Source: Olleya sediminilitoris (GTDB lineage Bacteria > Bacteroidota > Bacteroidia > Flavobacteriales > Flavobacteriaceae). From it: DNA of 64,000 nt. A program made the position numbers and the translations under genes. Shown piece by piece: positions 1 to 8,495 of this stretch (its first letter is position 1; each line of letters begins with the position of its first letter). The notes under the pieces were generated by a model. The model searched no databases. It was not told where the DNA came from and saw only the letters and a list, made by a program, of their open reading frames with translations. Location: contig NZ_JAEMEF010000015.1 in assembly GCF_016785945.1 (NCBI RefSeq), positions 21,784 through 85,783 of the forward strand, in the 5' to 3' direction.

Positions 1-1
1 A

Positions 2-214
2 ATAACAGGTTTATTAATGAATTGGTTTTCGCGTAAATTTGAATATCAAGCTGATAATTATGCTAAAAACACCTATAAGCGAGAACCTTTAATTACCTCT
101 CTTAAAAAATTATCAAAAAACAGTTTAAGCAATCTAACACCACATCCAGCTTACGTTTTTATGCATTATTCTCATCCTACTTTATTACAACGTATCTCAA
201 AATTAAAGGGTTAG
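2..214 (+). CDS. M48 family metallopeptidase, C-terminal fragment
   Basis: The frame is open from the first bases, so the gene starts before the window and only about 70 C-terminal residues are visible. The stretch FSRKFEYQADNYA, followed by HPAYVFMHYSHPTLLQRI, matches the end of Ste24/CAAX-protease-like M48 peptidases, where the Glu and Asp of the ExxAD-type helix help bind zinc and the SHPTLxxRI motif is conserved. The HExxH site would lie upstream and cannot be seen. Family members are membrane-bound zinc proteases. Family assignment is fairly firm; the substrate is unknown. Confidence 0.8.
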   Translation: MTGLLMNWFSRKFEYQADNYAKNTYKREPLITSLKKLSKNSLSNLTPHPAYVFMHYSHPTLLQRISKLKG

Positions 215-254
215 ATTAAAATCTAAAAATATTATTTAGAATTATTATAAATAA

Positions 255-286
255 TTTGGTTAATCCAAAGTACATAGATATTTTTG
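255..286 (+). promoter_or_regulatory. Bacteroidota-type promoter of the TonB receptor gene
   Basis: TTTG at 255-258 and TATTTTTG at 279-286 are separated by 20 bases, matching the Bacteroidota housekeeping consensus (TTTG, 19-20 bases, TAnnTTTG). Transcription would start near 293, about 34 bases before the ATG at 327. Confidence 0.6.
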
Positions 287-326
287 CACAAAATCAACTA
301 TTTATATTAAGTCTAAATAAAGATAA

Positions 327-2696
327 ATGAAAAATTTATTACTATTACTAACCCTATTTTTAGTTTCATTTGTATCAATTGCACAAAGTACAGCAATCGA
401 AGGAACTATATTGGATAATAATCAATCACCTATAATTGGTGTTAATGTGTTAATTAAAAACACAACAAAAGGTTCAACATCTGATGTAGATGGAAACTTT
501 GAAATAAAAAATATAACCAATGGAGACTATGTAATCTCTGTTTCTTACTTGGGATATAAAACTAAAGAAATAGAAGTTTCAATTATTAATAATGAAAGCG
601 TAGCCTTAGGAAACATAACCATGTACGAAGGAAACGAAATACTAAATGAGGTAGTTATAGATATTGACAGAAAAAATAAGTTTTCAAGAAAACAGAGTGC
701 TTATGTTTCTAAATTACCATTAAAAAACATTGACAACTCACAAGTATATAACACAATTACAAACCAATTACTAATATCACAGTCTGTAAATACTTTTGAA
801 GATGCTTTAAAAAATGCGGCTGGTATAACAAAATTATGGTCATCAACTGGTCGTAGTGGTGATGGTGCTGGTTATTATTCTAGTCGTGGTTTTGCAGTAC
901 AACCTCAATTGGTAAATGGTGTTGCTGGTATTACTAATGGTTTTATAAATCCTTCTAACGTTGAGCGTGTAGAGGTTATTAAAGGACCTGCTGGAACATT
1001 ATTTGGAAGTTCTGTTTCTTCATACGGAGGATTAATTAATATTATTACTAAAAAGCCATACAATAAAACTGGTGGAGAAATAACTGTTTCTGGTGGATCT
1101 TTTGATTTTGCTAAGTTTAATGCAGATGTTAATGTTAGTCCAAGCGATAAATTATCGTTTAGAATAAACACAGGTTTTCAACAAGAACATAGTTTTCAAG
1201 ATGCTGGATTTAAAAAATCTGTATTTGTAGCGCCTTCAATTTCTTATAAGTTAAACAATAACTTGACTTTTAACTTTTCTTATGAAGCCTCAGATAACGA
1301 ACAAACAAATGAAACATTTTTATTTTTAAACAGATATGCACCTTTAGCGTTTAGCTCGATTGACGAGTTAAATTATAATACAGACTTATCTTTTACAAAT
1401 GATGATATTAGTATTAAAAATATTACTCAGAATTATCGTGGTGAAATCGCTTGGAAAATATCTGACCAATGGTCTTCTCAAACATTAATTTCTGGTGGAT
1501 TAGCTAAATCTTTAGGGTATTACACCTATTTATGGAATGGATCTGAAGCATTATTTAACTTATATGCTCAAGATACAGATGCAAGAACTAAAACTAGAAA
1601 TTTACAACAAAACTTTACTGGTACTTTTAAGATTGGTGATATTGAAAACAAATTGTTAGTTGGAGCAGATTATCTAGATTATAATACCATTGATAATAGT
1701 TCAAATTGGGGATATTTACACACCATAAATATTGATGGAGATTTAGTTTATGGCGAGCCAGAAATTAACGAAGAAAACTTAAGCGCAGCATTAACTGGTA
1801 TTGGTTATTTAGATAGTGACATACGCCAAAATATATTAGGCTTTTATGTGTCTGATGTAGTTAAGGTCTTACCTAGCTTATCTGTAATGGCTAGCTTACG
1901 TTACGACAGATTTGACTACCAAGGAGACAGACAAACAAATGCTGATGATGATACGGAATATACGGAGTCTACTTTTTCTCCAAAATTTGGTGTTGTGTAC
2001 CAACCTATAGTTGATCAGTTATCAATATTTGCTAACTACCAAAATGGTTTCTCTTATGTTAACCCTCAATATATAACAGATTTTGATACTGGTATTGTAA
2101 CATTACAAAGCTATGACGTAGAGCAAGCAAACCAATATGAATTTGGAGTGAAAACAAACCTATTTAATAACAAATTAGAAACGACTTTAAGTTATTACAA
2201 CATAAACGTAGACAACAAATACTATTGGGCAACTCAAACTCAAGATTTAGCTATTAATAGTCAAGGTATAGAATTAGAAGTAAATGCTAATCCTATTGAT
2301 GGATTAAACATCCATACTGGATTTAGTTATAATGATTCTGAAATTACAGACTCTCCTTCTGCAAGATTTTTAGAAGGCAATCGTTATGGAGAATCTGGAG
2401 CAGATATAACCTACAACTTCTGGGCAGACTATAAGTTTTTTGAAAACTTTGGTGCTGGTGTAGGATTTAATGGTCAATCAGAATATGATACAATGGTAGA
2501 TTACAAATCTGTTACAGGTAGTTTTGATATACCTGCTTACACAATATTTAATGCCTCTTTATATTATGAAACTAATACATTTAGAGCTAGTATAAAAGCT
2601 AACAATATTACAGATAAAACTTATTTCTCTGGATGGAGTACGGTAACACCACAGAGACCAAGAACAATTCTGGGAAGTGTTACATTTAAATTTTAA
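327..2696 (+). CDS. TonB-dependent siderophore receptor
   Basis: A 789-residue outer-membrane receptor. Residues 1-20 are a signal peptide. About 23-105 form a carboxypeptidase-regulatory-like beta-sandwich domain (TAIEGTILDNNQSPIIGVNV), typical of Bacteroidota receptors. The plug domain (around 150-245) contains VERVEVIKGPAGTLFGSS and a GGLINIITKKP segment. The rest is a 22-strand-type beta barrel ending in an aromatic residue. Similarity is strongest to the FhuA/FcuA ferric-siderophore class. The next gene, a PepSY membrane protein, is a common partner in iron uptake. The substrate is inferred from family and context only; no Fur box was identified. Confidence 0.9.
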   Translation: MKNLLLLLTLFLVSFVSIAQSTAIEGTILDNNQSPIIGVNVLIKNTTKGSTSDVDGNFEIKNITNGDYVISVSYLGYKTKEIEVSIINNESVALGNITMYEGNEILNEVVIDIDRKNKFSRKQSAYVSKLPLKNIDNSQVYNTITNQLLISQSVNTFEDALKNAAGITKLWSSTGRSGDGAGYYSSRGFAVQPQLVNGVAGITNGFINPSNVERVEVIKGPAGTLFGSSVSSYGGLINIITKKPYNKTGGEITVSGGSFDFAKFNADVNVSPSDKLSFRINTGFQQEHSFQDAGFKKSVFVAPSISYKLNNNLTFNFSYEASDNEQTNETFLFLNRYAPLAFSSIDELNYNTDLSFTNDDISIKNITQNYRGEIAWKISDQWSSQTLISGGLAKSLGYYTYLWNGSEALFNLYAQDTDARTKTRNLQQNFTGTFKIGDIENKLLVGADYLDYNTIDNSSNWGYLHTINIDGDLVYGEPEINEENLSAALTGIGYLDSDIRQNILGFYVSDVVKVLPSLSVMASLRYDRFDYQGDRQTNADDDTEYTESTFSPKFGVVYQPIVDQLSIFANYQNGFSYVNPQYITDFDTGIVTLQSYDVEQANQYEFGVKTNLFNNKLETTLSYYNINVDNKYYWATQTQDLAINSQGIELEVNANPIDGLNIHTGFSYNDSEITDSPSARFLEGNRYGESGADITYNFWADYKFFENFGAGVGFNGQSEYDTMVDYKSVTGSFDIPAYTIFNASLYYETNTFRASIKANNITDKTYFSGWSTVTPQRPRTILGSVTFKF

Positions 2697-2714
2697 GTTC
2701 AATTAGTCTAACTT

Positions 2715-2744
2715 AAAAGGACAACTTTTACTAGTTGTCCTTTT
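2715..2744 (+). terminator. Intrinsic hairpin between receptor and PepSY gene
   Basis: An 11-bp perfect stem (AAAAGGACAAC / GTTGTCCTTTT) with an 8-base loop. It lies only 15 bases before the PepSY ATG, so it may attenuate rather than fully separate the two genes. Confidence 0.6.
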
Positions 2745-2759
2745 GGTATTTAAAAAAAT

Positions 2760-3887
2760 ATGTCCTTTAAAAAAATCATTTTTCAATTACATAAAATTTT
2801 AGGTTTAGCAACAGGTTTAGTTGTGTTTATAGTTGCTATAACAGGTTGTTGTTGGGCTTTCAAAGAAGAAATTGAAAGCCTATACAACGACTATAAAAAG
2901 GTAGAACCACAAGACAAGCCAATCTTAACACCTACACAAGCTAAAGACTTTGCCAAAGCGGTATTACCAGATCACCATATACATGGTACATTGTTTAAAA
3001 AAGCTGATGATGCTATTGAAGTTATATTTTATGATGCAGAACCAGAATTTTATCAGAGTGTTTTTTTAAATCCTTACTCAGGTAAAGTCATACAGGTAGA
3101 CGACCATATGTCTGGTTTTTTTGCCTTTACACTCAAAGGGCATATGCGTTTATGGCTACCAAAAGCTATAGGCGAACAAGTTGTAGCTGCTTCAATTTTA
3201 ATTTTTATCTTAATTATTATTTCAGGATTTGTTTTATGGATTCCTAAAAAGCGTAAAAACTTAAAACAACGATTAAAATTTGATTGGAAAAAAACGACCA
3301 GATGGAAACGTAAAAACTTTGATTTACATACGGTTATTGGATTTTACATTTGCTCCTTTGCATTAATATTAGCATTTACAGGATCTGTAATATCTTATAA
3401 TTGGTTAAAATATGTAGTGTATGTATCTACTGGTGGAGATAAAGTACCTGCTTTTATTATTCCTAAAAACAATAGTGAAATTACTAAAAACGACAGCATT
3501 AAACCTATGGATTACTTAATTGAAAAACTATTGAAGGAGTCTCCTGATGCAGAAAGTTATGAACTACATTATCCTACCAATGATGAAGAAAGTATTTATG
3601 TTGAAGTCTCAAATAGTAAAGGCTTGTATTATGATTCTGATTACAGATTTTTTGATCAAAACACATTAGAAGAAATAGAAACTCCTGCCATATACGGTAA
3701 ATACAAAGACGCTAAATTTGCAGATAAAATACTGCGTATGAATTATGATATACACATTGGTGCAATTGGTGGTATAGCAGGAAAAATTCTTGCGTTCTTA
3801 ATTAGTTTACTTACAGCAACTTTACCTATAACAGGTATATTATTATGGTATGGAAGAACTTACAAGAAAAAGAAACCTAAAGTATAA
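2760..3887 (+). CDS. PepSY-associated membrane protein (iron-uptake partner)
   Basis: A 375-residue inner-membrane protein of the PepSY_TM (PiuB-like) family. It has an N-terminal helix (about 12-32), a periplasmic PepSY-like part, a helix pair around 140-165 and 195-220, another periplasmic region, and a last helix around 340-365. Histidines occur near the membrane helices (HKILG, HTVIGF, HIGAIGG), as in relatives proposed to handle haem or reduce ferric siderophores. It follows the TonB receptor on the same strand, which supports a role in iron acquisition. The exact biochemical activity is not established for the family. Confidence 0.85.
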   Translation: MSFKKIIFQLHKILGLATGLVVFIVAITGCCWAFKEEIESLYNDYKKVEPQDKPILTPTQAKDFAKAVLPDHHIHGTLFKKADDAIEVIFYDAEPEFYQSVFLNPYSGKVIQVDDHMSGFFAFTLKGHMRLWLPKAIGEQVVAASILIFILIIISGFVLWIPKKRKNLKQRLKFDWKKTTRWKRKNFDLHTVIGFYICSFALILAFTGSVISYNWLKYVVYVSTGGDKVPAFIIPKNNSEITKNDSIKPMDYLIEKLLKESPDAESYELHYPTNDEESIYVEVSNSKGLYYDSDYRFFDQNTLEEIETPAIYGKYKDAKFADKILRMNYDIHIGAIGGIAGKILAFLISLLTATLPITGILLWYGRTYKKKKPKV

Positions 3888-3890
3888 AGT

Positions 3891-4793
3891 TTAATACTCT
3901 TCCTCTAAAGCGCTTTGCACATTATAGTGTTTAAAATGAAACCCTGTATCTTCTATTTTTTTAGAACTTACACGTTGACTTTCGAATAGTAAAATGTGCA
4001 TTTCGCCTAAAACCAATCGCATCGCAAATCTAGGAATATTTGGTAAAATTAAAGGTCGTTTTAACTGTTTTGCTATAGCTTTTGTTAACTCTTTATTAGT
4101 TTCTGGATTTGGTGCTACACCATTATAAATACCTTCTAATCTATTGGTCAATACGTGTAAAAACAGACTTGAAAGATCCTGTACATGAATCCATGATTGC
4201 CATTGTTTACCAGAGCCAAAAGCTGCTCCAGCTCCAAATTTAATAGGTTTAGCCATTTCTGGTAAAGCGCCTCCTTTGGAAGACAATACCAAGCCTATTC
4301 TTATTTTTGAAACTGCAATATCTAAAACAGAAAAAGCATTTACTGCTTGTTCCCATTGTTTAACCACTTGTCCTAAAAATGAAGTACTAACTTTATTAAA
4401 ATCTTCTGTATAATAATTGGTCAAAGAGTGAGGATAAATACCAATTGCACTTGCTGAGACAATATGCTTAACTTGATGTGCTGTATTTTTTAAGGTATTA
4501 AATAATAACTGAGAGGTTTGAATACGACTTAAAACAATTGTTTTTTTATAAGCTTCTGTCCAACGCTTAGAAATACTTGCTCCTACTAAATGTATAATTG
4601 CTTCAACATCTTTTAAACACTCTTCATCAATTTCATTTTTAGAGGGATTCCATAAAAACCCTTTATAATGATCTGCATTTGATAACTTAGATTTACTTGT
4701 TGTAAGATAGTTTACATCAATGTTTTGGTTATGACATTGCTTGACTATTTCAGTTCCAATTAATCCTGTTGCACCAGTTATAAGTATACGCAT
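3891..4793 (-). CDS. TIGR01777-type NAD(P)-dependent epimerase/dehydratase
   Basis: A 300-residue extended short-chain dehydrogenase-like protein. The N-terminus, MRILITGATGLIGTEIVKQ, is the Rossmann GxxGxxG nucleotide-binding motif. WIHVQDLSSLFLHVL and the following YNGVAPNP segment are hallmarks of the TIGR01777 (YfcH/SDR39U1) group. The length is normal for that group. The substrate is unknown across the family. It converges with the PepSY gene, leaving 3 bases between the stops. The start at 4793 is the first ATG and immediately precedes the Rossmann strand. Confidence 0.85.
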   Translation of the reverse strand: MRILITGATGLIGTEIVKQCHNQNIDVNYLTTSKSKLSNADHYKGFLWNPSKNEIDEECLKDVEAIIHLVGASISKRWTEAYKKTIVLSRIQTSQLLFNTLKNTAHQVKHIVSASAIGIYPHSLTNYYTEDFNKVSTSFLGQVVKQWEQAVNAFSVLDIAVSKIRIGLVLSSKGGALPEMAKPIKFGAGAAFGSGKQWQSWIHVQDLSSLFLHVLTNRLEGIYNGVAPNPETNKELTKAIAKQLKRPLILPNIPRFAMRLVLGEMHILLFESQRVSSKKIEDTGFHFKHYNVQSALEEEY

Positions 4794-4888
4794 TCTTTTT
4801 TTATTAAAAATACAATTTTAAACACGCATTATGTAGGTGTTTAAGTAAGGTTTAACGTTTATTTAAAATCAGAAAAAGAAACAAGTAA

Positions 4889-5578
4889 TTAACAACTTTT
4901 AATGGCTCTTAAAATATGACGTTTACTTGGTGGTCCTGGTAATCTGGTTACTGTAAAACCAGCACTTTGCATAGCTCGTCTGGCTGCACCTTGTGCGCAA
5001 TACGTCATTAAAACGCCATTAGGTTGTAATGCCTCAAACATTCTTTTGAAAACAGATTCTGTCCAAAGTTCTGGCTGTTCAGCAGGTCCAAAAGCATCAA
5101 AATAAATAACATTATATTCATTTTTAACCTTTAAATCCATGATGTCTTGCTTGCGTTTTTCTAATACAAATTGTTTAGTAATCTGATTGGGTTGCTCCCA
5201 AATAGTTTGGTGCATCGTTTTAAAAACTTCAGTTTTATGACTTGCTAAGAGTTGTTCTGGATAATTTAATTGCGATATAATATCCATTGGTACAGGATCT
5301 GTTTCTATACCTAAATAATGGATGTTTAACGGTAAATCTTCCGTTTTTAAAAGTGTATTAAAAGCATTAAGTCCTGTACCAAAACCTAATTCTAAAACAG
5401 AACAGGACTGTTTTAAATTCTGCCCACTTTCAGTTGACAAAAAATATAACAATCCTGTGTTTATATAAACAAAATCTGACTCTTCGATTGCTCCAAAAGT
5501 GGAATGATAATGTGCATTATATTTGTGATGCACTAAGGTGGAAGAACCGTCTTTTGTAATTTCTATTTTTGGTTTCAA
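4889..5578 (-). CDS. mnmD: tRNA 5-methylaminomethyl-2-thiouridine methyltransferase MnmD
   Basis: A 229-residue SAM-dependent methyltransferase (DUF752), corresponding to the N-terminal half of the bifunctional MnmC. SAM motif I is VLELGFGTGLNAF near residues 62-74. A YFDAFGPAEQPELW segment (about 160-173) and the C-terminal GPPSKRHILRA are typical. It methylates the wobble-uridine side chain of some tRNAs. No MnmC oxidase (FAD) domain is fused, as in other stand-alone MnmD proteins. The neighbouring lipoprotein gene starts upstream on the same strand and ends 5 bases before this ATG. Confidence 0.85.
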   Translation of the reverse strand: MKPKIEITKDGSSTLVHHKYNAHYHSTFGAIEESDFVYINTGLLYFLSTESGQNLKQSCSVLELGFGTGLNAFNTLLKTEDLPLNIHYLGIETDPVPMDIISQLNYPEQLLASHKTEVFKTMHQTIWEQPNQITKQFVLEKRKQDIMDLKVKNEYNVIYFDAFGPAEQPELWTESVFKRMFEALQPNGVLMTYCAQGAARRAMQSAGFTVTRLPGPPSKRHILRAIKSC

Positions 5579-5583
5579 CGTTA

Positions 5584-6012
5584 TTATTTAATTAAAAGTT
5601 TTTTTATTTTGGGTATTGGACCTGTACATATTTTACTGTGACAAGCAATACATGTATTGATCGTGTTGTTAAATCTATCTTTTAAATTTAAAGTAGATGT
5701 TGTATTGTAAATCTCCTTTTGAGCTGTTATAAATAGATTTGAAAAACTTTTAAATTGTTGATCTCTAATTTGAAAATCTGACAACTGAGCTGAATGAATA
5801 TTTAAGAAATGGTTTGGAAATTGTGTTGGGCTTTGGCCATTAATAATTTGCTGTTTAAGCTCTAAATTATGCGTATACATGTCCAACATTAATTTTGACA
5901 TTTCTGAAGGCACATACATATCATACACCTTTTTAGCTTTAACTGGAGTTTCTGTTTTAGAATTGCATGACGTTAAAACCACAAATAAAATTATCCAAAC
6001 ACGTTGTTTCAT
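5584..6012 (-). CDS. Cytochrome-like lipoprotein with a C-terminal CxxCH motif
   Basis: I place the start at the ATG at 6012 because it gives MKQRVWIILFVVLTSC, a clean lipoprotein signal with Cys16. An upstream TTG at 6027 would add five residues and overlap the preceding gene. The mature protein is mainly helical, and CIACH at residues 121-125 is a classic c-type haem-binding motif. A further Cys follows five residues later. The family is not recognised by name; a small periplasmic monohaem cytochrome is plausible. It starts one base after the stop of the DUF4920 gene, so the two are very probably co-transcribed. Confidence 0.65.
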   Translation of the reverse strand: MKQRVWIILFVVLTSCNSKTETPVKAKKVYDMYVPSEMSKLMLDMYTHNLELKQQIINGQSPTQFPNHFLNIHSAQLSDFQIRDQQFKSFSNLFITAQKEIYNTTSTLNLKDRFNNTINTCIACHSKICTGPIPKIKKLLIK

Positions 6013-6013
6013 T

Positions 6014-6541
6014 TTATTGTTTTTCAACTAATAAAACACCATCTGCTTGAAATGAGAATGTACGTTTAGGTTCTGTTATTTTTTCAATATCGGCTTTAGC
6101 TGCACCTTTATCTTCAAGATAATGACGTTGGTCATCTACAGATACTTCTTCTATATATGCTAAACCATTTACAATCACCTCTTCTCCTGCTATATTTTTA
6201 GGCATAAAAAAACCATAGTCTTTAAACTTAACCATAACTTCTTTACCATCTCCTAAATCTGCTGTCATCCAACATCCTTTAGCTTGGCATACTTCTTTTA
6301 CTTTTAAAGTGACTTTAGCTGGAATACTATCTCCTGCTTTTAAACTCATGTAATGGTCTACCATTGATGCAGATGCTATAGCGTCATCAGATATAATTTC
6401 TTTTCCAAAAGTTTTATAAGTTACAGCTTCTGTTTTAGCAGTAACATCTTCTTTTTTAACAGTTTCTGTTTCGGTTTTAGTTTCGGTTTTACAAGCAACT
6501 ATTGTGATCAATAATGCTATAAGTATTACATAATTTTTCAT
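6014..6541 (-). CDS. DUF4920 domain lipoprotein
   Basis: A 175-residue protein with a lipoprotein signal (MKNYVILIALLITIVAC, Cys17), a short Lys/Thr/Glu-rich linker, and a beta-rich domain. That domain contains CQAKGCWMTADLG and VMVKFKDYGFFMPKNIAG, which identify DUF4920, a family common in Bacteroidota. The two cysteines of CQAKGCW could form a disulfide or a metal site; this is inference. It sits directly upstream of the CxxCH lipoprotein, so a periplasmic redox or metal-handling role is possible. Confidence 0.8.
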   Translation of the reverse strand: MKNYVILIALLITIVACKTETKTETETVKKEDVTAKTEAVTYKTFGKEIISDDAIASASMVDHYMSLKAGDSIPAKVTLKVKEVCQAKGCWMTADLGDGKEVMVKFKDYGFFMPKNIAGEEVIVNGLAYIEEVSVDDQRHYLEDKGAAKADIEKITEPKRTFSFQADGVLLVEKQ

Positions 6542-6648
6542 GTTATAATTTGTTAGATTCGTATTTCCAAAGATAGTATTTTAAGGTTAATTGCTTACTT
6601 TCTAAGTAATAATTCTGTATTTTTGTAAAAGAAATTCAACCACAATAT

Positions 6649-7716
6649 ATGGCTACTTTAACCAAAAACGATATAAAAATTACTAGAACAGAAACGTCTA
6701 AAATAAGCTCGATTGATTTTAACAATTTAGCGTTTGGACAAGTGTTTTCTGATCATATGTTAACCTGCGATTATAAAGATGGCAAATGGCATAAGCCAGA
6801 AGTTGTGCCTTATGGTCCAATTACATTAGACCCATCGTCTAAGATTTTTCATTATGGACAATCTATTTTTGAAGGTATGAAAGCCTACAAAGACAACAAT
6901 GGTGACCGTTTTTTATTTAGACCAATGGACAATGTTAAGCGATTAAACTTGTCTGCAAAGCGTCTAGCTATTCCAGAATTACCTGAAGATTATTTTATGG
7001 AAGGTTTAAAAGCCTTGTTAGATGTAGACCAAGATTGGATACCTACAAACGAAGGTAGCTCGTTATACATTAGACCATATGTTTTTGCAACAGGTAACGG
7101 ATTTCATGCTTCACCTGCAGATGCTTATAAATTTATTATTGCTACAGCACCTTCTGGAGCTTATTTTTCTGGAAAAGTTAATGTTTTAATAGAAGAACAA
7201 TACTCACGTAGTGCTAATGGTGGTGTTGGTTTTGCTAAAGCTGGTGGTAATTATGCTGGACAATTTTATCCAACACAATTAGCTAAAGATAAAGGTTACC
7301 AACAAGTTATTTGGACAGATGATACCACACATGAATATATTGAAGAAGCTGGAGCGATGAATGTATTTGTACGTATTAATGATACCCTTTTAACGTCTCC
7401 TGTTAGTGACCGTATTTTAGATGGAATTACAAGAAAAAGTATTTTACAATTAGCGGAAGCTGAAGGTATAAAAACTGAAGTTAGAAAAGTTAAAGTAAGT
7501 GAATTGGTTGAAGCCTCTAAAAACGGAAGTTTAAAAGAAATGTTTGGAGCTGGTACAGCTGCAGTTATTTCTCCAATTTCTGGTTTTGGTTTTAGAGGAG
7601 ATGATTTTGAAATCCCTGAACAAGACCAATCTTTTGCTTCACAATTGAAAAATCGTATTGTAGCTATACAAACTAATAAAGCTGAAGATCCTTTTGGATG
7701 GAGAGTTAAGCTTTAA
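6649..7716 (+). CDS. ilvE: Branched-chain amino-acid aminotransferase
   Basis: A 355-residue fold-type IV PLP enzyme that transfers the amino group between glutamate and the keto acids of Leu, Ile and Val. The catalytic lysine is Lys197 in GFAKAGGNYAG. HYGQSIFEGMKAY (about 68-80), YIRPYVFATG and EEAGAMNVF are characteristic of the group II BCAT subfamily. Length is normal. TATTTTTG at 6618-6625 upstream resembles a -7 promoter element. A strong terminator follows, so it is probably a single-gene unit. Confidence 0.95.
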   Translation: MATLTKNDIKITRTETSKISSIDFNNLAFGQVFSDHMLTCDYKDGKWHKPEVVPYGPITLDPSSKIFHYGQSIFEGMKAYKDNNGDRFLFRPMDNVKRLNLSAKRLAIPELPEDYFMEGLKALLDVDQDWIPTNEGSSLYIRPYVFATGNGFHASPADAYKFIIATAPSGAYFSGKVNVLIEEQYSRSANGGVGFAKAGGNYAGQFYPTQLAKDKGYQQVIWTDDTTHEYIEEAGAMNVFVRINDTLLTSPVSDRILDGITRKSILQLAEAEGIKTEVRKVKVSELVEASKNGSLKEMFGAGTAAVISPISGFGFRGDDFEIPEQDQSFASQLKNRIVAIQTNKAEDPFGWRVKL

Positions 7717-7738
7717 GTTCAAAACTCTAATTTATATA

Positions 7739-7769
7739 TAAAAAAGCAACCATAATGGTTGCTTTTTTT
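7739..7769 (+). terminator. Intrinsic terminator after ilvE
   Basis: AAAAAGCAACC and GGTTGCTTTTT form a perfect stem around ATAAT, followed by further T residues. It can act in both directions and also lies near the end of the convergent MazG-like gene. Confidence 0.85.
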
Positions 7770-7798
7770 ATGATCCATAATTTTAAAACAGTACTAGA

Positions 7799-8185
7799 CT
7801 ACTTATCTAAAATAGCTTTGATATCAGGTTTAAAATAATTAGGCCCTTTTAAAACTTTACCATCTTCACGATAAATTGGCTCTCCATTTTCACCCAATTT
7901 ACTCATGTTACTTTTTTGTATTTCGTTAAAGACTTCTTCTATTTTATGCTGCATACCATGTTCAATAATAGTACCACATAAAATGTAAAGCATATCTCCT
8001 AAAGCATCTGCTACTTCTACCAAATCATTATTTTCTGCTGCTTGAAGGTACTCAGCATTTTCTTCGCGCATTAACTCGTGACGAAGCTTGTTTTTTTCCG
8101 TACCTAAATTAGCTTTTGGAGTTTCTAAATGTCCAATTTTAAATGCTGTATGAAAGGCTTTTACTGCTTCTATTTTATCTTGCAT
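7799..8185 (-). CDS. MazG-like nucleoside triphosphate pyrophosphohydrolase
   Basis: A 128-residue all-alpha protein. The ExxE (EENAEY) and ExxD (EVADALGD) motifs, about 20 residues apart, match the metal-binding helices of the MazG / phosphoribosyl-ATP pyrophosphohydrolase-like superfamily. The later segment GPNYFKPDI is seen in the stand-alone family of this type. Such enzymes hydrolyse NTPs to NMP and pyrophosphate, often for nucleotide-pool cleaning. No histidine biosynthesis genes are nearby, so HisE function is unlikely. Confidence 0.75.
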   Translation of the reverse strand: MQDKIEAVKAFHTAFKIGHLETPKANLGTEKNKLRHELMREENAEYLQAAENNDLVEVADALGDMLYILCGTIIEHGMQHKIEEVFNEIQKSNMSKLGENGEPIYREDGKVLKGPNYFKPDIKAILDK

Positions 8186-8248
8186 ATTATTATTATTTAT
8201 TCCTTGACGTTAGTCCTTAGTTTTAGTAATTTTGCTTAAAAATAAATT

Positions 8249-8434
8249 ATGTTTAGTAAAGGACAAATCGTTTTTGGAATTTTATTCGCTATTGCTTTTA
8301 TTTTAGTTTTAATAAGAATGTACAGAAAAGATTTAAACTTACATAAAGTCCATTACAAAGGTGTATTATGGATATTACTAGCCTTTCTTGGTTTTATAGG
8401 TATGATTGTGGCTATAAAAGTTATTTTCAAGTAA
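8249..8434 (+). CDS. Small two-helix membrane protein
   Basis: A 61-residue protein with two predicted transmembrane helices (about 4-24 and 41-59) joined by a basic loop (RMYRKDLNLHKVHYKG). I do not recognise a named function. Similar short membrane proteins are widespread in Flavobacteriaceae. It is divergent from the MazG-like gene. Confidence 0.6.
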   Translation: MFSKGQIVFGILFAIAFILVLIRMYRKDLNLHKVHYKGVLWILLAFLGFIGMIVAIKVIFK

Positions 8435-8457
8435 AAAATAGTTAGTCAGATTACTTA

Positions 8458-8488
8458 ATATTAGTTTTATTTGCAATAAAACTAATAT
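8458..8488. promoter_or_regulatory. 13-bp perfect inverted repeat before the DUF5723 gene
   Basis: ATATTAGTTTTAT and ATAAAACTAATAT flank a 5-base spacer (TTGCA). The end lies 7 bases before the ATG at 8496. It has no T-tract, so it looks more like an operator or 5' leader hairpin than a terminator. Confidence 0.35.
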
Positions 8489-8495
8489 ATTAATC

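Noticed and set aside
905..1171. 88-codon open frame antisense to the TonB receptor
   Set aside because: It lies wholly within a well-supported receptor gene, has no promoter or homologous features, and its composition is what the reverse strand of a barrel gene gives.
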